Assembly (NCBI RefSeq): GCF_030063355.1
Contig: NZ_JASISZ010000009.1
Coordinates: 1-64,000 of the forward strand
DNA from: Streptomyces sp. PH10-H1
GTDB taxonomy: Bacteria; Actinomycetota; Actinomycetes; Streptomycetales; Streptomycetaceae
Direction: 5' to 3'
DNA: 64,000 nucleotides
A program made the translations under genes and the position numbers. Positions 34,993-43,383 of this stretch are shown here, one piece after another. Each line of letters opens with the position of its first letter. The first letter of the stretch is position 1. Below the pieces are notes generated by a model. That model was not told the origin of the DNA. It did not search any database and saw nothing but the letters and a program-made list of their open reading frames with translations.

Positions 34993-35766
34993 ATGACCGA
35001 GGTACCGAGCCGGCGTCCCCCCGGCACGCCCTGCTGGGTCAGCTTGATGGCACACAATCTGGACGCGGCGCAGGAGTTCTACGGCGCCCTGTTCGGGTGG
35101 GAGTTCCATCAGGGACCGCAGCACCTCGGCCCCTATGTCCGGGCCGAGCTGGGCGGACAGCAGATCGCCGGCATCGGCGACGGCCCCAAGGACCGGCATC
35201 TGCCGGTCTCCTGGACCACGCTGCTGGCCTGCGACGACGCGGACGCCACCGCCGAGCTGATCCGCGAGTGCGGCGGCACGGTGGGCGTCGGCCCTCTCGA
35301 CGCGGACAACGAGGGGCGGATGGCGGTGGCCGTCGACCCGTCGGGCGCGGTCTTCGGGATCTGGCAGGCGCAACGCCACCCCGGCGTCGATGTGATGGGC
35401 GAGCCGGGCACGCTGGCCTGGAACGAACTGCTGACACGGGATTCGACGGTGGTCGGCAAGTTCTACACGGCGGTCTTCGGCTATGAGACGGAGGCCGAGG
35501 TGTCGGCGAACTTCGACTACCTCACCCTGCGGCTGAAGGGCCGTGCGGTGGCCGGGATCCACGGGGTCGGCCAGTCGCTGCCCCGCGACCGGGGCGCGCA
35601 CTGGATGACGTACTTCGCGGTGGCGGACACCGACGCGGCGGCCCGCCGCATCGTCGAGCTGGGCGGCCGGGTGCTGCAGCCGGCCCGCGATTCGGGCTAC
35701 GGCCGGCTTGCGACGGTGGCCGACCCCGAGGGCGCCGTCTTCACCGTCATCGACGCGGCCCGCTGA
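34993..35766 (+). CDS. VOC-family protein, two glyoxalase-like domains
   Basis: 257 aa with duplicated vicinal-oxygen-chelate domains (about 12-125 and 140-255). First domain: CWVSLMAHNLDAAQEFYGAL and DPSGAVFGIWQA; second: AWNELLTRDSTVVGKFYTAV and DPEGAVFTVID. It resembles the CFP32/hydroxylase group of actinobacteria. Metal ligands are not obvious, so activity is unclear. GGAGA precedes ATG 34993 by 8 nt. Its 3' end overlaps the thymidine kinase gene by 20 bp. Confidence 0.85.
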   Translation: MTEVPSRRPPGTPCWVSLMAHNLDAAQEFYGALFGWEFHQGPQHLGPYVRAELGGQQIAGIGDGPKDRHLPVSWTTLLACDDADATAELIRECGGTVGVGPLDADNEGRMAVAVDPSGAVFGIWQAQRHPGVDVMGEPGTLAWNELLTRDSTVVGKFYTAVFGYETEAEVSANFDYLTLRLKGRAVAGIHGVGQSLPRDRGAHWMTYFAVADTDAAARRIVELGGRVLQPARDSGYGRLATVADPEGAVFTVIDAAR

Positions 35767-36496
35767 GCCCCGCCCGTTCCGCGCCACCGTTCCGTTCCGC
35801 GCCGCGGTTCCGGTCCGCGCCGCGGTTCCGGTCCGCGCCCCGGTCGACGGCCTGGTCCACGGGCAGCACGTCCGGGGACAGCGCCGCGGCCTGAGCCGTC
35901 GCCGCCGTCATCCGCCGGGTGTGGTGACGGCGGCACAGCACCTCGTAACCCACCTCGCTGGCCGGGCGGTTGACGTCACCGACGACGACCTGCGCTCCCT
36001 CGACCACCATCTGCCCGTCTATGGTGCGGGCGTTGTGGGTGGCGCGGGCTCCGCACCAGCACAGCGCCTCCACTTGGAGGACCTCGATACGGTCGGCCAT
36101 CTCGACGAGCCGCTGCGAGCCCGGGAAGAGCTTGGTACGGAAGTCCGTGGTGATGCCGAAGGCGAAGACGTCCAGATCCAGGTCGTCCACGACACGAGCC
36201 AGCTGGTCGATCTGCTCGGGCGCAAGGAACTGCGCCTCGTCCACGATGACGTAGTCGACCTTGCCGCCCTTCGACATCTGGTCCACCAGGTAGCCGTACA
36301 GATCCATGCGCGGGGTTGCCTCGACCGCCTCCGTCACCAGGCCGAGGCGCGACGAAAGCTTCCCCTCCCCCGCGCGGTCGTCGCGGGTGAAGATCACGCC
36401 TTGCAGGCCCCTCGCTGACCGGTTGTGCCCGATCTGGAGCGCCAAAGTACTCTTCCCGCAGTCCATCGTTCCGGAGAAGAACACGAGCTCAGGCAT
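35747..36496 (-). CDS. tdk: Thymidine kinase
   Basis: 249 aa type II thymidine kinase of the salvage pathway. P-loop FFSGTMDCGKSTLAL (GTMDCGKS), DEAQFL Walker B, and zinc ligands in ALCWCGARATHNAR and YEVLCRRHHTRR. After the core (about 215 residues) comes an Arg/Asn/Gly/Asp repeat tail (RGADRNRGADRNRGAERN) encoded by tandem DNA repeats; other Streptomyces enzymes lack or vary it. The tail overlaps the 3' end of the convergent VOC gene. Confidence 0.92.
   Translation of the reverse strand: MPELVFFSGTMDCGKSTLALQIGHNRSARGLQGVIFTRDDRAGEGKLSSRLGLVTEAVEATPRMDLYGYLVDQMSKGGKVDYVIVDEAQFLAPEQIDQLARVVDDLDLDVFAFGITTDFRTKLFPGSQRLVEMADRIEVLQVEALCWCGARATHNARTIDGQMVVEGAQVVVGDVNRPASEVGYEVLCRRHHTRRMTAATAQAAALSPDVLPVDQAVDRGADRNRGADRNRGAERNGGAERAGLSGPRR
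35797..35832 (-). repeat. Two exact 18-bp tandem repeats in the thymidine kinase tail
   Basis: CCGCGCCGCGGTTCCGGT occurs twice in tandem (35797-35814, 35815-35832), with degenerate copies on both sides. On the coding strand each copy gives six residues (register of GADRNR). Copy number probably varies by slippage. Confidence 0.8.
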
Positions 36497-36555
36497 GAGG
36501 AGGGCGACGGCCTTTCAGGACGGAGTGCGGGGTACGGGGTGAGCGGGTCAGCGGG

Positions 36556-37752
36556 TCAGGAGCGGACTTCGAGCAGCGGTACGAGCTGCTCGCCCGGGGT
36601 CATGGAGCCGTGCAGACCGACCATGGACGACTCTCCCGGCTCGGTGCGGCTGGCGATGACCGCGATGTCGTCGCGGGCCACGGCGATCACATCGCCGATC
36701 CTGCCGAGCACCCGCTCGTCGACGGCGTCCCCGGGGCGGCCGAACCAGCCGGCCGCGATGGCCTCGTCCCGGGTGGCGACCCACATCTGCTCCCCGAGCA
36801 CCTCGCTCCACACCGTGTACACGTCGGTGGCGGCCCCCGGCACGGCGTAGACATGGCGGGCGCGGGCCTCGCCGCCGAGGACGGCGACGCCGGCGCTGAG
36901 CTCCCAGTCCTCGTCGAAGTCGATCCGGGAGTCGGGATCGAAGGGGATGTCGATCATGCCGTGGTCGGCGGTGATGTAGAGCGCGGAGCGCGGCGGGAGC
37001 TGCTCGGCCAGCCGCTGCGCGAGCCGGTCGACCATCATCAACTGGCCGCGCCAGGCGTCGGAGTCGACACCGTGCCGGTGGCCCATCGAGTCCAGCTCGC
37101 TGTAGTACGTATAGACGAGCGTGCGGTCGGCGGCGGCAAGCCGGTCGGCCGCCAGATCCATCCGCTCGTCGCCGGTGAGCCGGCCGTGGAAGGCGCCGCC
37201 GCTGAGCGCGATCTTCGTCAGCGGGGTGTGCTGGAAGGTCGGCGAGGACACCTGGCAGGTCGCGATCCCGGCGGCGTCGGCCAGCTGGAAGACGGTGGGA
37301 TACGGCTGCCAGATGTGCGGATCGGTCCACGGCTGCCAGCGCAGCTGGTTCATCAGCCGGCCGGAGGCCGGGTCCACGACGGTGTAGCCGGCCAGCCCGT
37401 GGCGACCCGGCGGCAGACCGGTGCCGACCGAGGCGAGCGAGGTCGCGGTGGTGGACGGGAAGCCCGCGGTGATCGGCTGCCCGGTGCCGCTGAGCGAGGT
37501 GTGCATCAGGGAGGCCAGAAAGGGCGCCTCCTCCGGGTGCGCGCGCAGCAGCTCCCAGCCCATGCCGTCGACCAGGAAGACGCAGACACGGTCGGCGGGG
37601 GCCAGTTCGAGGCCGGTGGCGGGCATGCCGGGAACGGCGAGTCCGGCGGCGGCCGCGGGGAAGAGGTCGCAGAGCGCACCGGTGCCGTAGAGCGGGGCCG
37701 GTGCGGTACGCGGGTCCAGGGGCACGGGGTAGGCGGGTACGGCGTGCACCAT
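36556..37752 (-). CDS. Alkaline-phosphatase-superfamily nucleotide pyrophosphatase/phosphodiesterase
   Basis: 398 aa of the NPP/phosphodiesterase family (Phosphodiest domain). Metal and nucleophile motifs: VFLVDGMGWELL near 58-68, TAGFPSTTATSLASVGTG (Thr nucleophile region), YYSELDSMGHRHG and YITADHGMID. No signal peptide, so probably cytoplasmic. Starts at ATG 37752 overlapping the DUF5998 stop by one base (TGATG); 59 nt separate it from thymidine kinase downstream. Confidence 0.85.
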   Translation of the reverse strand: MVHAVPAYPVPLDPRTAPAPLYGTGALCDLFPAAAAGLAVPGMPATGLELAPADRVCVFLVDGMGWELLRAHPEEAPFLASLMHTSLSGTGQPITAGFPSTTATSLASVGTGLPPGRHGLAGYTVVDPASGRLMNQLRWQPWTDPHIWQPYPTVFQLADAAGIATCQVSSPTFQHTPLTKIALSGGAFHGRLTGDERMDLAADRLAAADRTLVYTYYSELDSMGHRHGVDSDAWRGQLMMVDRLAQRLAEQLPPRSALYITADHGMIDIPFDPDSRIDFDEDWELSAGVAVLGGEARARHVYAVPGAATDVYTVWSEVLGEQMWVATRDEAIAAGWFGRPGDAVDERVLGRIGDVIAVARDDIAVIASRTEPGESSMVGLHGSMTPGEQLVPLLEVRS

Positions 37753-38336
37753 CAGTGGTCGGCCGCCGTGGCCTCGGACAGGGCCTGCGCGAAGGCCAGG
37801 GCCTGGCGCACCGCGTCGGGCCCGTCGCCCGCCTCGCTGACCCGCAGCGACAGGTCGTCGGCGGTGGAGGAGCCGGTGTAGCCGTGGTCGGCGTCGCAGT
37901 TGGGGTCGCCGCAGGCGGCGGGCTCCAGATCCAGCCGGCTGACGGCGCCCCAGCCGATGGTCAGCACGACCTCGCGGGGCAGCGTGCCGGGGGTGTACGA
38001 CTCGGGGTTGGCCACCACCCGGCTGACCACCACGGACGAGATCCGGCCGATCTTCACGGATTCGGTGGAGGTGGTCGCGTACGGCGTCGGGGACGTGTCG
38101 TCCGCGGCCTGCTCGTCGGTGTGGCTGACGATGAAGCGGTGGTCGGTGATGACCAGGACCGTGACATGCCGGCGCACCTCGTTCGCGTCGAACGTCGTCT
38201 CCTGGTGGACCAGGTACGACGCCACCGGCTCGCCGCCCACCGCGGCCTCGACGGCCTCGGCCACCAGGGCCGGGTAGTAGCCGCTGCGCTCGATGGCCGT
38301 GCGCAGGCCCTGGGTCGTCATACCGGTCTTCGCCAT
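37752..38336 (-). CDS. DUF5998 protein
   Basis: 194 aa. MAKTGMTTQGLRTAIERSGY, then YLVHQETTFDANEVRRHVTV and ITDHRFIVSHTDEQ; a Cys/His/Asp cluster ACGDPNCDADHGYTG near 145-160 may bind metal. The pattern matches the actinobacterial family DUF5998, function unknown. ATG 38345 three codons earlier is an alternative; neither has a strong ribosome site. It lies just downstream of the acetyltransferase gene and is coupled to the phosphodiesterase. Confidence 0.75.
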   Translation of the reverse strand: MAKTGMTTQGLRTAIERSGYYPALVAEAVEAAVGGEPVASYLVHQETTFDANEVRRHVTVLVITDHRFIVSHTDEQAADDTSPTPYATTSTESVKIGRISSVVVSRVVANPESYTPGTLPREVVLTIGWGAVSRLDLEPAACGDPNCDADHGYTGSSTADDLSLRVSEAGDGPDAVRQALAFAQALSEATAADH

Positions 38337-38363
38337 AAGGTCCATCTTAAGGGCGGGTACCGC

Positions 38364-41147
38364 TCAGAAGGACGACAGTGCGCGAGGTCCGAGATCCGTT
38401 CGGGCGGGCGGCCGGTCGAGGCGGACGGACGCTCCCAGCACGGTGAGCCCGTGCGCGGCGACGACCACCGGCTCCAGGTCGACGGCGACCGCTTCCGGCA
38501 GGTCGTCGACGAGCAGGGAGACCCGCAGCAACAACTCCTCCAGGGCACCGGTGTCCACCGGTTCGCTGCCGCGCCAGCCGAAGAGGATCGGGGCGGCCTT
38601 GATGGAGCGCACCAGCTCGGCGGCGTCCCGGTCGGTGGCCGGCACCAGCCGGTGCGCGGTGTCCCCCAACAGCTCGGACGGGGCTCCGGCAAGGCCGAAC
38701 GACAGCACGGCGCCGACGGCCGGGTCGACGGTGGCGCGTACGACGGTGTCCACGCCGCGCGGCGCCATCGCCTGCACCACCAGCAGCAGCTCCTCCGCCT
38801 TGCCGAGCCGCGCGGTCAGCTCCTCGTACGCCCGCCGCAGGTCGCCCTCGTCGGCGAGGTCGAGCCGTACGCCGCCGAGGTCGGCCCGGTGCCGCAGGTG
38901 CGGCGCCGTCGTCTTGAGCGCCACGGGGTAGCCGAGCCGCCGGGCCGCGTCGAGTGCGGCGGCGATCCCCGGCGCGGGCAGCGCGGACCGCACGGCGATC
39001 CCGTACCGCCCGAGCAGGGCGGCGGCGGCCGCGTCGTCGAGCAGGACGCCCGATTCGCCCCCGCTCTCCCCCGCGACCTCCCCCGCGTCCAGCAGCCGTG
39101 CCACGTCGGCCGCCGCCGCGCTCTCCTCGATGTCCGCGAACTGCGGCACCCGGCCGGGCGCCTCGGCCTCCCGCCGCCACCGCGCGTACGCCACCGCCTC
39201 GGCCAGCGCCCGCACGGCGCGGTCGGCGGCGGGATACGCGGGAATCCGCGCTTGGCTCAGTGCGGATTCCGGTACGTCGTCCGGTCCCGGAACCGGGACG
39301 CCCAGCCGGTCGGCCATGGTCTCCAGGGCGAGATGGGCGACGACGACGGGCTTGCGGGCGCCGGCCGCCGCCGCGCGCAGCGCGCGGGAGAGGGCCGGGT
39401 CGTCGCCGGACTCGGGGTCGGGGGCGTCCTCGCAGCCGACCCGGGGGATGGCGGTGACGACGACGGCGTCGACCGCGTCGTCGGCGAGGGCCGAGGTGAG
39501 CGCCGTACGGAAGTCGTCCGGGGTGGCCGCCGTGGTGAGGTCGAGCGGCGCGGCGGGCTGGAGCTCCGCGGTGAGCGCCGCGTCGTAGGTGAGCAGGCCG
39601 AGGGAGTCGGAGTTGCCGAGGATCGCGACCCGCCCGCCGCCGGGAATCGGCTGGAAGGAGAGCAGCAGGCCCACGTCAAGGAGTTCGGTGACCGTGTCGA
39701 CACGGATCACTCCGGCCTGCCGGAAGAGCGCGGACACGGTGCTGTCCGGGATCCGGGTCGAGGACACGGCGTGGCCGGCGGGGGTGGTGCCGGAGTGCAG
39801 CGCCCCCTTGACGACCACGACCGGCTTGGCGGCGGCCGTCCGCTTCGCGAGCCGGGTGAACTTCCGGGGGTTGCCGAAGGATTCGAGGTACATCAGGACG
39901 GCGTCGGTGTCCGGGTCGTTGTGCCAGTACTGCAGCAGATCGTTGCCGGAGACATCGGCCCGGTTGCCCGCCGAGACGAACGAGGAGAGCCCGGCGCCGC
40001 GCCGGTGCAGTCCGGACAACAGCGCGATGCCGATCGCTCCGGACTGGGTGAAGAGGCCGAGCCGCCCGGTGGCCGGCACTTCGGGCGAGAGCGAGGCGTT
40101 GAGGCGTACGCCCGCCGCGGTGTTGATGATGCCGAAGGCGTTGGGGCCGATGACCCGCATCCCGTACGAGCGGGCCTGGCGCACCAGTTCGCGCTGGAGC
40201 GCCCTGCCCTCGGGACCGGATTCGGCGTAGCCCGCGGTGACCACGACGAGCCCCTGGACGCCGTGCTCTCCGCAGGCCGCGACGGCGGCGGGGACGCTGT
40301 CGGCGGGCACGGCGATGATCGCCAGGTCGACCGGCTCGGGGATCCCGGCGACGGTGCGGTGCGCGCGGACACCGTCGAGGGTGGTCTCCCCTTCGGGGAA
40401 CGACCGGTTGACCGCGTGGACGCGGCCGGTGAAGCCGCCCTCGACCAGATTGCGCAGCAGCGTGCGTCCGACGCCGCCGGGCCGGCGGCTCGCGCCGATC
40501 ACGGCCACCGACCGGGGGGTGAGCAGCCGCTGCACCGAGCGGGCCTCGGCGCGGTGCTCGCGGGCGCGCATGACCTGGACGGACGCCTCGGTGGGCTCCA
40601 GGTCGAGTTCGAGATGGACGACGCCGTCGGTGAAACTGCGCTGCTGGGTGTAGCCCGCGTCGGTGAAGACCTTGACCATCTTGCGGTTGGCGGGCAGCAC
40701 TTCGGCGATGAAGCGCAGGATGCCGCGCTCGCGGGCGACGGCCCCGATGTGTTCCAGCAGGGCGGAGGCCACCCCGCGGCCCTGGTGGGCGTCCTGGACG
40801 AGGAAGGCCACTTCGGCCCGGTACGCGTCGCCGCTGGCCGGCCGGCCGTCCGCGTCGATCCGGTCGTAGCGGACGGTGGCGATGAACTCGTCGCCGATGG
40901 TGGCGGCCAGGCCCACCCGGTCGTCGTAGTCGTGATGGGTGAAGCGGTGCACATCGCGGTCCGAGAGCCGGGGGTACGGGGCGAAGAAGCGGTAGTACTT
41001 CGACTCGTCGGAGACCTGCTCGTAGAAGTCCACCAGCCGCTGGGCGTCCCACGGGCCGATGGGCCGGATGTGGGCGATGCCGCCGTCGCGCAGGACGACG
41101 TCCGCTTCCCAGTGCACCGGATACGGGCGGGGGGCCGGAGTCGTCAT
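38364..41147 (-). CDS. Bifunctional GNAT acetyltransferase/acyl-CoA-synthetase-like protein (Pat type)
   Basis: 927 aa. N-terminal GNAT domain (about 20-170; HQGRGVASALLEHIGA binds acetyl-CoA), then a CoA-binding domain (SVAVIGASRRPGGVGRTLLR), a succinyl-CoA-synthetase-like region (GLFTQSGAIGIALLSGL) and a C-terminal ATP-grasp domain. Such proteins are lysine acetyltransferases that control acyl-CoA synthetases. Active acyl-CoA synthetases have a phosphorylated His in 'SHTG'; here the equivalent reads AVSSTRIPD, with no His, fitting a regulatory rather than catalytic synthetase half. Here the GNAT domain is N-terminal. Confidence 0.88.
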   Translation of the reverse strand: MTTPAPRPYPVHWEADVVLRDGGIAHIRPIGPWDAQRLVDFYEQVSDESKYYRFFAPYPRLSDRDVHRFTHHDYDDRVGLAATIGDEFIATVRYDRIDADGRPASGDAYRAEVAFLVQDAHQGRGVASALLEHIGAVARERGILRFIAEVLPANRKMVKVFTDAGYTQQRSFTDGVVHLELDLEPTEASVQVMRAREHRAEARSVQRLLTPRSVAVIGASRRPGGVGRTLLRNLVEGGFTGRVHAVNRSFPEGETTLDGVRAHRTVAGIPEPVDLAIIAVPADSVPAAVAACGEHGVQGLVVVTAGYAESGPEGRALQRELVRQARSYGMRVIGPNAFGIINTAAGVRLNASLSPEVPATGRLGLFTQSGAIGIALLSGLHRRGAGLSSFVSAGNRADVSGNDLLQYWHNDPDTDAVLMYLESFGNPRKFTRLAKRTAAAKPVVVVKGALHSGTTPAGHAVSSTRIPDSTVSALFRQAGVIRVDTVTELLDVGLLLSFQPIPGGGRVAILGNSDSLGLLTYDAALTAELQPAAPLDLTTAATPDDFRTALTSALADDAVDAVVVTAIPRVGCEDAPDPESGDDPALSRALRAAAAGARKPVVVAHLALETMADRLGVPVPGPDDVPESALSQARIPAYPAADRAVRALAEAVAYARWRREAEAPGRVPQFADIEESAAAADVARLLDAGEVAGESGGESGVLLDDAAAAALLGRYGIAVRSALPAPGIAAALDAARRLGYPVALKTTAPHLRHRADLGGVRLDLADEGDLRRAYEELTARLGKAEELLLVVQAMAPRGVDTVVRATVDPAVGAVLSFGLAGAPSELLGDTAHRLVPATDRDAAELVRSIKAAPILFGWRGSEPVDTGALEELLLRVSLLVDDLPEAVAVDLEPVVVAAHGLTVLGASVRLDRPPARTDLGPRALSSF

Positions 41148-41250
41148 GGGGCCAGCGTATGCGCAGGCACCCGGCTAGCGGAGGAGGACGGGAGCAGGCA
41201 CGCTGGGCGCAGCGCGTCGACGTGCCTGAGCAGTCTTCCGTCCGTGCGAG

Positions 41251-41266
41251 ACTGGTCTAGACAACA
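41251..41266 (+). promoter_or_regulatory. DasR-responsive element (dre) in front of ptsH
   Basis: ACTGGTCTAGACAACA matches the known Streptomyces DasR operator ACTGGTCTAGACCACT at 14 of 16 positions, with an intact palindromic core GGTCTAGAC. It begins 39 bp before the ptsH ATG. DasR represses phosphotransferase and chitin/N-acetylglucosamine genes and is released by glucosamine-6-phosphate. Confidence 0.8.
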
Positions 41267-41289
41267 GGAACGACCTGAAGGGCTACACC

Positions 41290-41571
41290 ATGGTTGAGCG
41301 CCGTGTCACCGTCGGCTGGGCCGAGGGCCTGCACGCCCGGCCCGCTTCTCTCTTCGTCCGCGCGGTGACCGCCGCCGGCGTCCCGGTGACGATCGCGAAG
41401 GCCGACGGCAACGCGGTCAACGCCGCGTCGATGCTGGCCGTGCTCGGCCTGGGCGCGCAGGGCGGCGAGAACATCGTGCTCGCGTCGGAGGCCGATGGCG
41501 CCGACGCCGCGCTCGACCGGCTGGCCAAGCTGGTCTCCGAGGGCCTCGAGGAACTCCCCGAGGCCGTCTGA
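41290..41571 (+). CDS. ptsH: HPr phosphocarrier protein
   Basis: 93 aa general phosphotransferase-system protein, passing phosphate from enzyme I to EIIA components. Active-site His15 lies in EGLHARPASLF; the region around Ser47 (NAASMLAVLGLG) is the regulatory-Ser position of Gram-positive HPr. It stands alone, not in an operon with ptsI. Expression is likely repressed by DasR through the upstream dre site and ended by the following hairpin. Confidence 0.95.
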   Translation: MVERRVTVGWAEGLHARPASLFVRAVTAAGVPVTIAKADGNAVNAASMLAVLGLGAQGGENIVLASEADGADAALDRLAKLVSEGLEELPEAV

Positions 41572-41601
41572 TCCCCTGGGCGTATGCCCGCGCAGGAATT
41601 C

Positions 41602-41641
41602 GGCGGGGCCGCGTTATCCCAACGGATAACACGGCCCCGCC
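41602..41641 (+). terminator. Intrinsic terminator after ptsH
   Basis: An 18-bp stem with one mismatch (arms 41602-41619 and 41624-41641, starting GGCGGGGCCGCGTTATCC) and CAAC loop is followed by TTTTC, an unusually canonical terminator for this genome. Confidence 0.88.
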
Positions 41642-41693
41642 TTTTCTCATTCAGGGCCGCCATAATTCTGCCCACTTGTATACGGTGCCATTG

Positions 41694-42368
41694 TTAATTC
41701 CTCCGGCGCGCGGCGTATACAGGGTGTTTCAGAGTCCTCACCGCGACGGCCCGCTGCACATGTCCGGCCGCGATCCGGCGGGCCCGCTCCGCGTCCCCGC
41801 GGGCCACCGCGTCGACGATCGCGCCGTGCTCGTCCCAGGACTCCACCGCCTGGTCGGGCGCCGCCTCCCCGTATACCCAGGCGATCTTGTGCCGCAGCTG
41901 GGTGAGCAGCGCGGCCAGGGTGGGACTTCCGGAGGCCTGGGCGAGGGTCTCGTGGAACCAGCCGTTCAGGGACCGCAGATCGGACAGCTGGCCCTGCTGG
42001 GAGCGTTCCTGACCGAGCCGCACCAGGCCGCGCAACACCTTGAGATGGGCTTCTGTGCGCCGCTGCGCCGCTCGCGCGGCCCCCAGCGGCTCCAGCAGGC
42101 CGCGCAGCTCCAGCAGGTCGGCCGCCTCCCGCTCCGTCGGCTCGGCCACCGAGGCGCCCGCGTGCCGGCGGGTGCGGACGAACCCCTCCGACTCCAGGGT
42201 GCGCAGCGCCTCGCGCACCGGGACCCGGGAGACGCCGTAACGCCGCGCCAGCAGCTCCTCCGTCAGCCGGGTGCCCGGCGGAAAGTAACCGCCGACGATG
42301 TCGTCACGGATCGCGGTGCACACGACCTGTGCGGAGATACGACGCCCTGTGCCGTCCGTCCCGTTCAC
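41694..42368 (-). CDS. GntR-family regulator (FCD/FadR-VanR subgroup)
   Basis: 224 aa. N-terminal winged helix (IRDDIVGGYFPPGTRLTEEL, GVSRVPVREALRTLESEGFV) and an all-helical FCD effector domain (ELRGLLEPLGAARAAQ, LNGWFHETLAQASGSPTLA, WDEHGAIVDAVARGDAERAR) with Asp/His residues likely for metal-bound carboxylate ligands. Ligand and targets unknown. It is convergent with ptsH and unlinked to an obvious catabolic operon. Confidence 0.88.
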   Translation of the reverse strand: MNGTDGTGRRISAQVVCTAIRDDIVGGYFPPGTRLTEELLARRYGVSRVPVREALRTLESEGFVRTRRHAGASVAEPTEREAADLLELRGLLEPLGAARAAQRRTEAHLKVLRGLVRLGQERSQQGQLSDLRSLNGWFHETLAQASGSPTLAALLTQLRHKIAWVYGEAAPDQAVESWDEHGAIVDAVARGDAERARRIAAGHVQRAVAVRTLKHPVYAARRRN

Positions 42369-42485
42369 ATCCGATTCCGCATCGCCGGTCTCCCATTCTT
42401 TTCCCCGTTATCTTCTGCGACCCTATTCCAGCAGAACCAGGATTCCGACCGCAGTCCAGAATTCATGGATTATTTTTGGACAGCA

Positions 42486-42516
42486 CGAAGGCCCCGGCGG
42501 GGAGCCGGGGCCTTCG
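42486..42516 (-). terminator. Hairpin after the M23 peptidase gene
   Basis: Arms CGAAGGCCCCGGC (42486-42498) and its exact complement (42504-42516) around a 5-nt loop, 24 nt past the stop of the M23 gene. Confidence 0.82.
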
Positions 42517-42539
42517 AGGGGGACGGGGGTGCGGCGGTG

Positions 42540-43355
42540 TCAGATGGAGACGCCGTGCGAGCGGAGGTACGCCACGGGGTCGATGTCCGAGCCGTAGTCG
42601 GGCGTAGTGCGGGCCTCGAAGTGCAGGTGCGGTCCGGTGACGTTGCCGGTCGCGCCGGACAGGCCGATCTGCTGGCCGGTGGTGACGGTCTGACCGACCG
42701 ACACGCCGAGCGAGGACATGTGGGCGTACAGCGTGTAGATGCCGTCGTTGTGCCGGATCACGACGTTGTTGCCGTACGCCGGGTCGAAGCCCGCCGTGAC
42801 GACGGTGCCGGCGCCGACGGCGCCGATCGGGGTACCGGAGGACGCGGTGAAGTCGACGCCGGTGTGGTAGCCGGAGGCCCACATGGCGCCGGGGACCTTG
42901 TACCCGGTGCCGATGGCGCTGTTGACGGGCAGCACGAAGGAGTTGAGCTTCTTCCGCTCCTCCTCGGCGCGGGCGGCACGGGCCTGCGCCTCGCGGTCCG
43001 CCTTGATCTTCGCCTCGGCTTCGGCCTTCTGCTTGGCGGCCGCGGCCGCTTCGGCGGCGCGCTTGGCGGCTTCGGCCTTCTGCTTCGTCGCGTCGGCGGC
43101 CTGGTGCTGGGCGGCGGCCTGGGCGGCGAGGGAGTCGGTGAGGCCGGCCGAGGCGTCGATGGCCCGCGCGAACGCGGTGTCCTCGACGGGCGCTGCGGCC
43201 CGGCCCGGGGTGGACAGCGCGCTGGCGGCGGTGGCGCCGAAGGTGCCGGCGGCGGTCAGCACGGCGACGCCGGCCAGGGTGGTCCCGGTGCGGAGGACGC
43301 CACGACGGGGACGGCGGTGCTTCCCGCTGGGCGCGGGCAGAACTGTGAACGCCAT
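42540..43355 (-). CDS. Secreted M23 family (LytM-type) peptidoglycan endopeptidase
   Basis: 271 aa. Basic N-terminus and hydrophobic segment (about 20-46, ending ATAASA) form a signal peptide. A coiled coil rich in Ala/Lys/Glu (about 75-130) leads to an M23 domain with zinc ligands in SGYHTGVDF and TGPHLHFEAR. It should cleave peptide cross-links in the wall. ATG 43355 is preceded by a c-di-AMP riboswitch; GGAAAGGA lies about 13 nt upstream, a little far, so a slightly different start is possible. The frame stays open far upstream, but that part is leader RNA and the next gene antisense. Confidence 0.88.
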   Translation of the reverse strand: MAFTVLPAPSGKHRRPRRGVLRTGTTLAGVAVLTAAGTFGATAASALSTPGRAAAPVEDTAFARAIDASAGLTDSLAAQAAAQHQAADATKQKAEAAKRAAEAAAAAKQKAEAEAKIKADREAQARAARAEEERKKLNSFVLPVNSAIGTGYKVPGAMWASGYHTGVDFTASSGTPIGAVGAGTVVTAGFDPAYGNNVVIRHNDGIYTLYAHMSSLGVSVGQTVTTGQQIGLSGATGNVTGPHLHFEARTTPDYGSDIDPVAYLRSHGVSI

Positions 43356-43383
43356 GAGCGCGGCGAGATCCTTTCCTTCCTTC

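Noticed and set aside
37701-41297. A 1198-codon open frame on the plus strand
   Set aside because: It is antisense to the phosphodiesterase, DUF5998 and acetyltransferase genes, with Arg/Gly/Asp-rich composition typical of a GC shadow and no domain.
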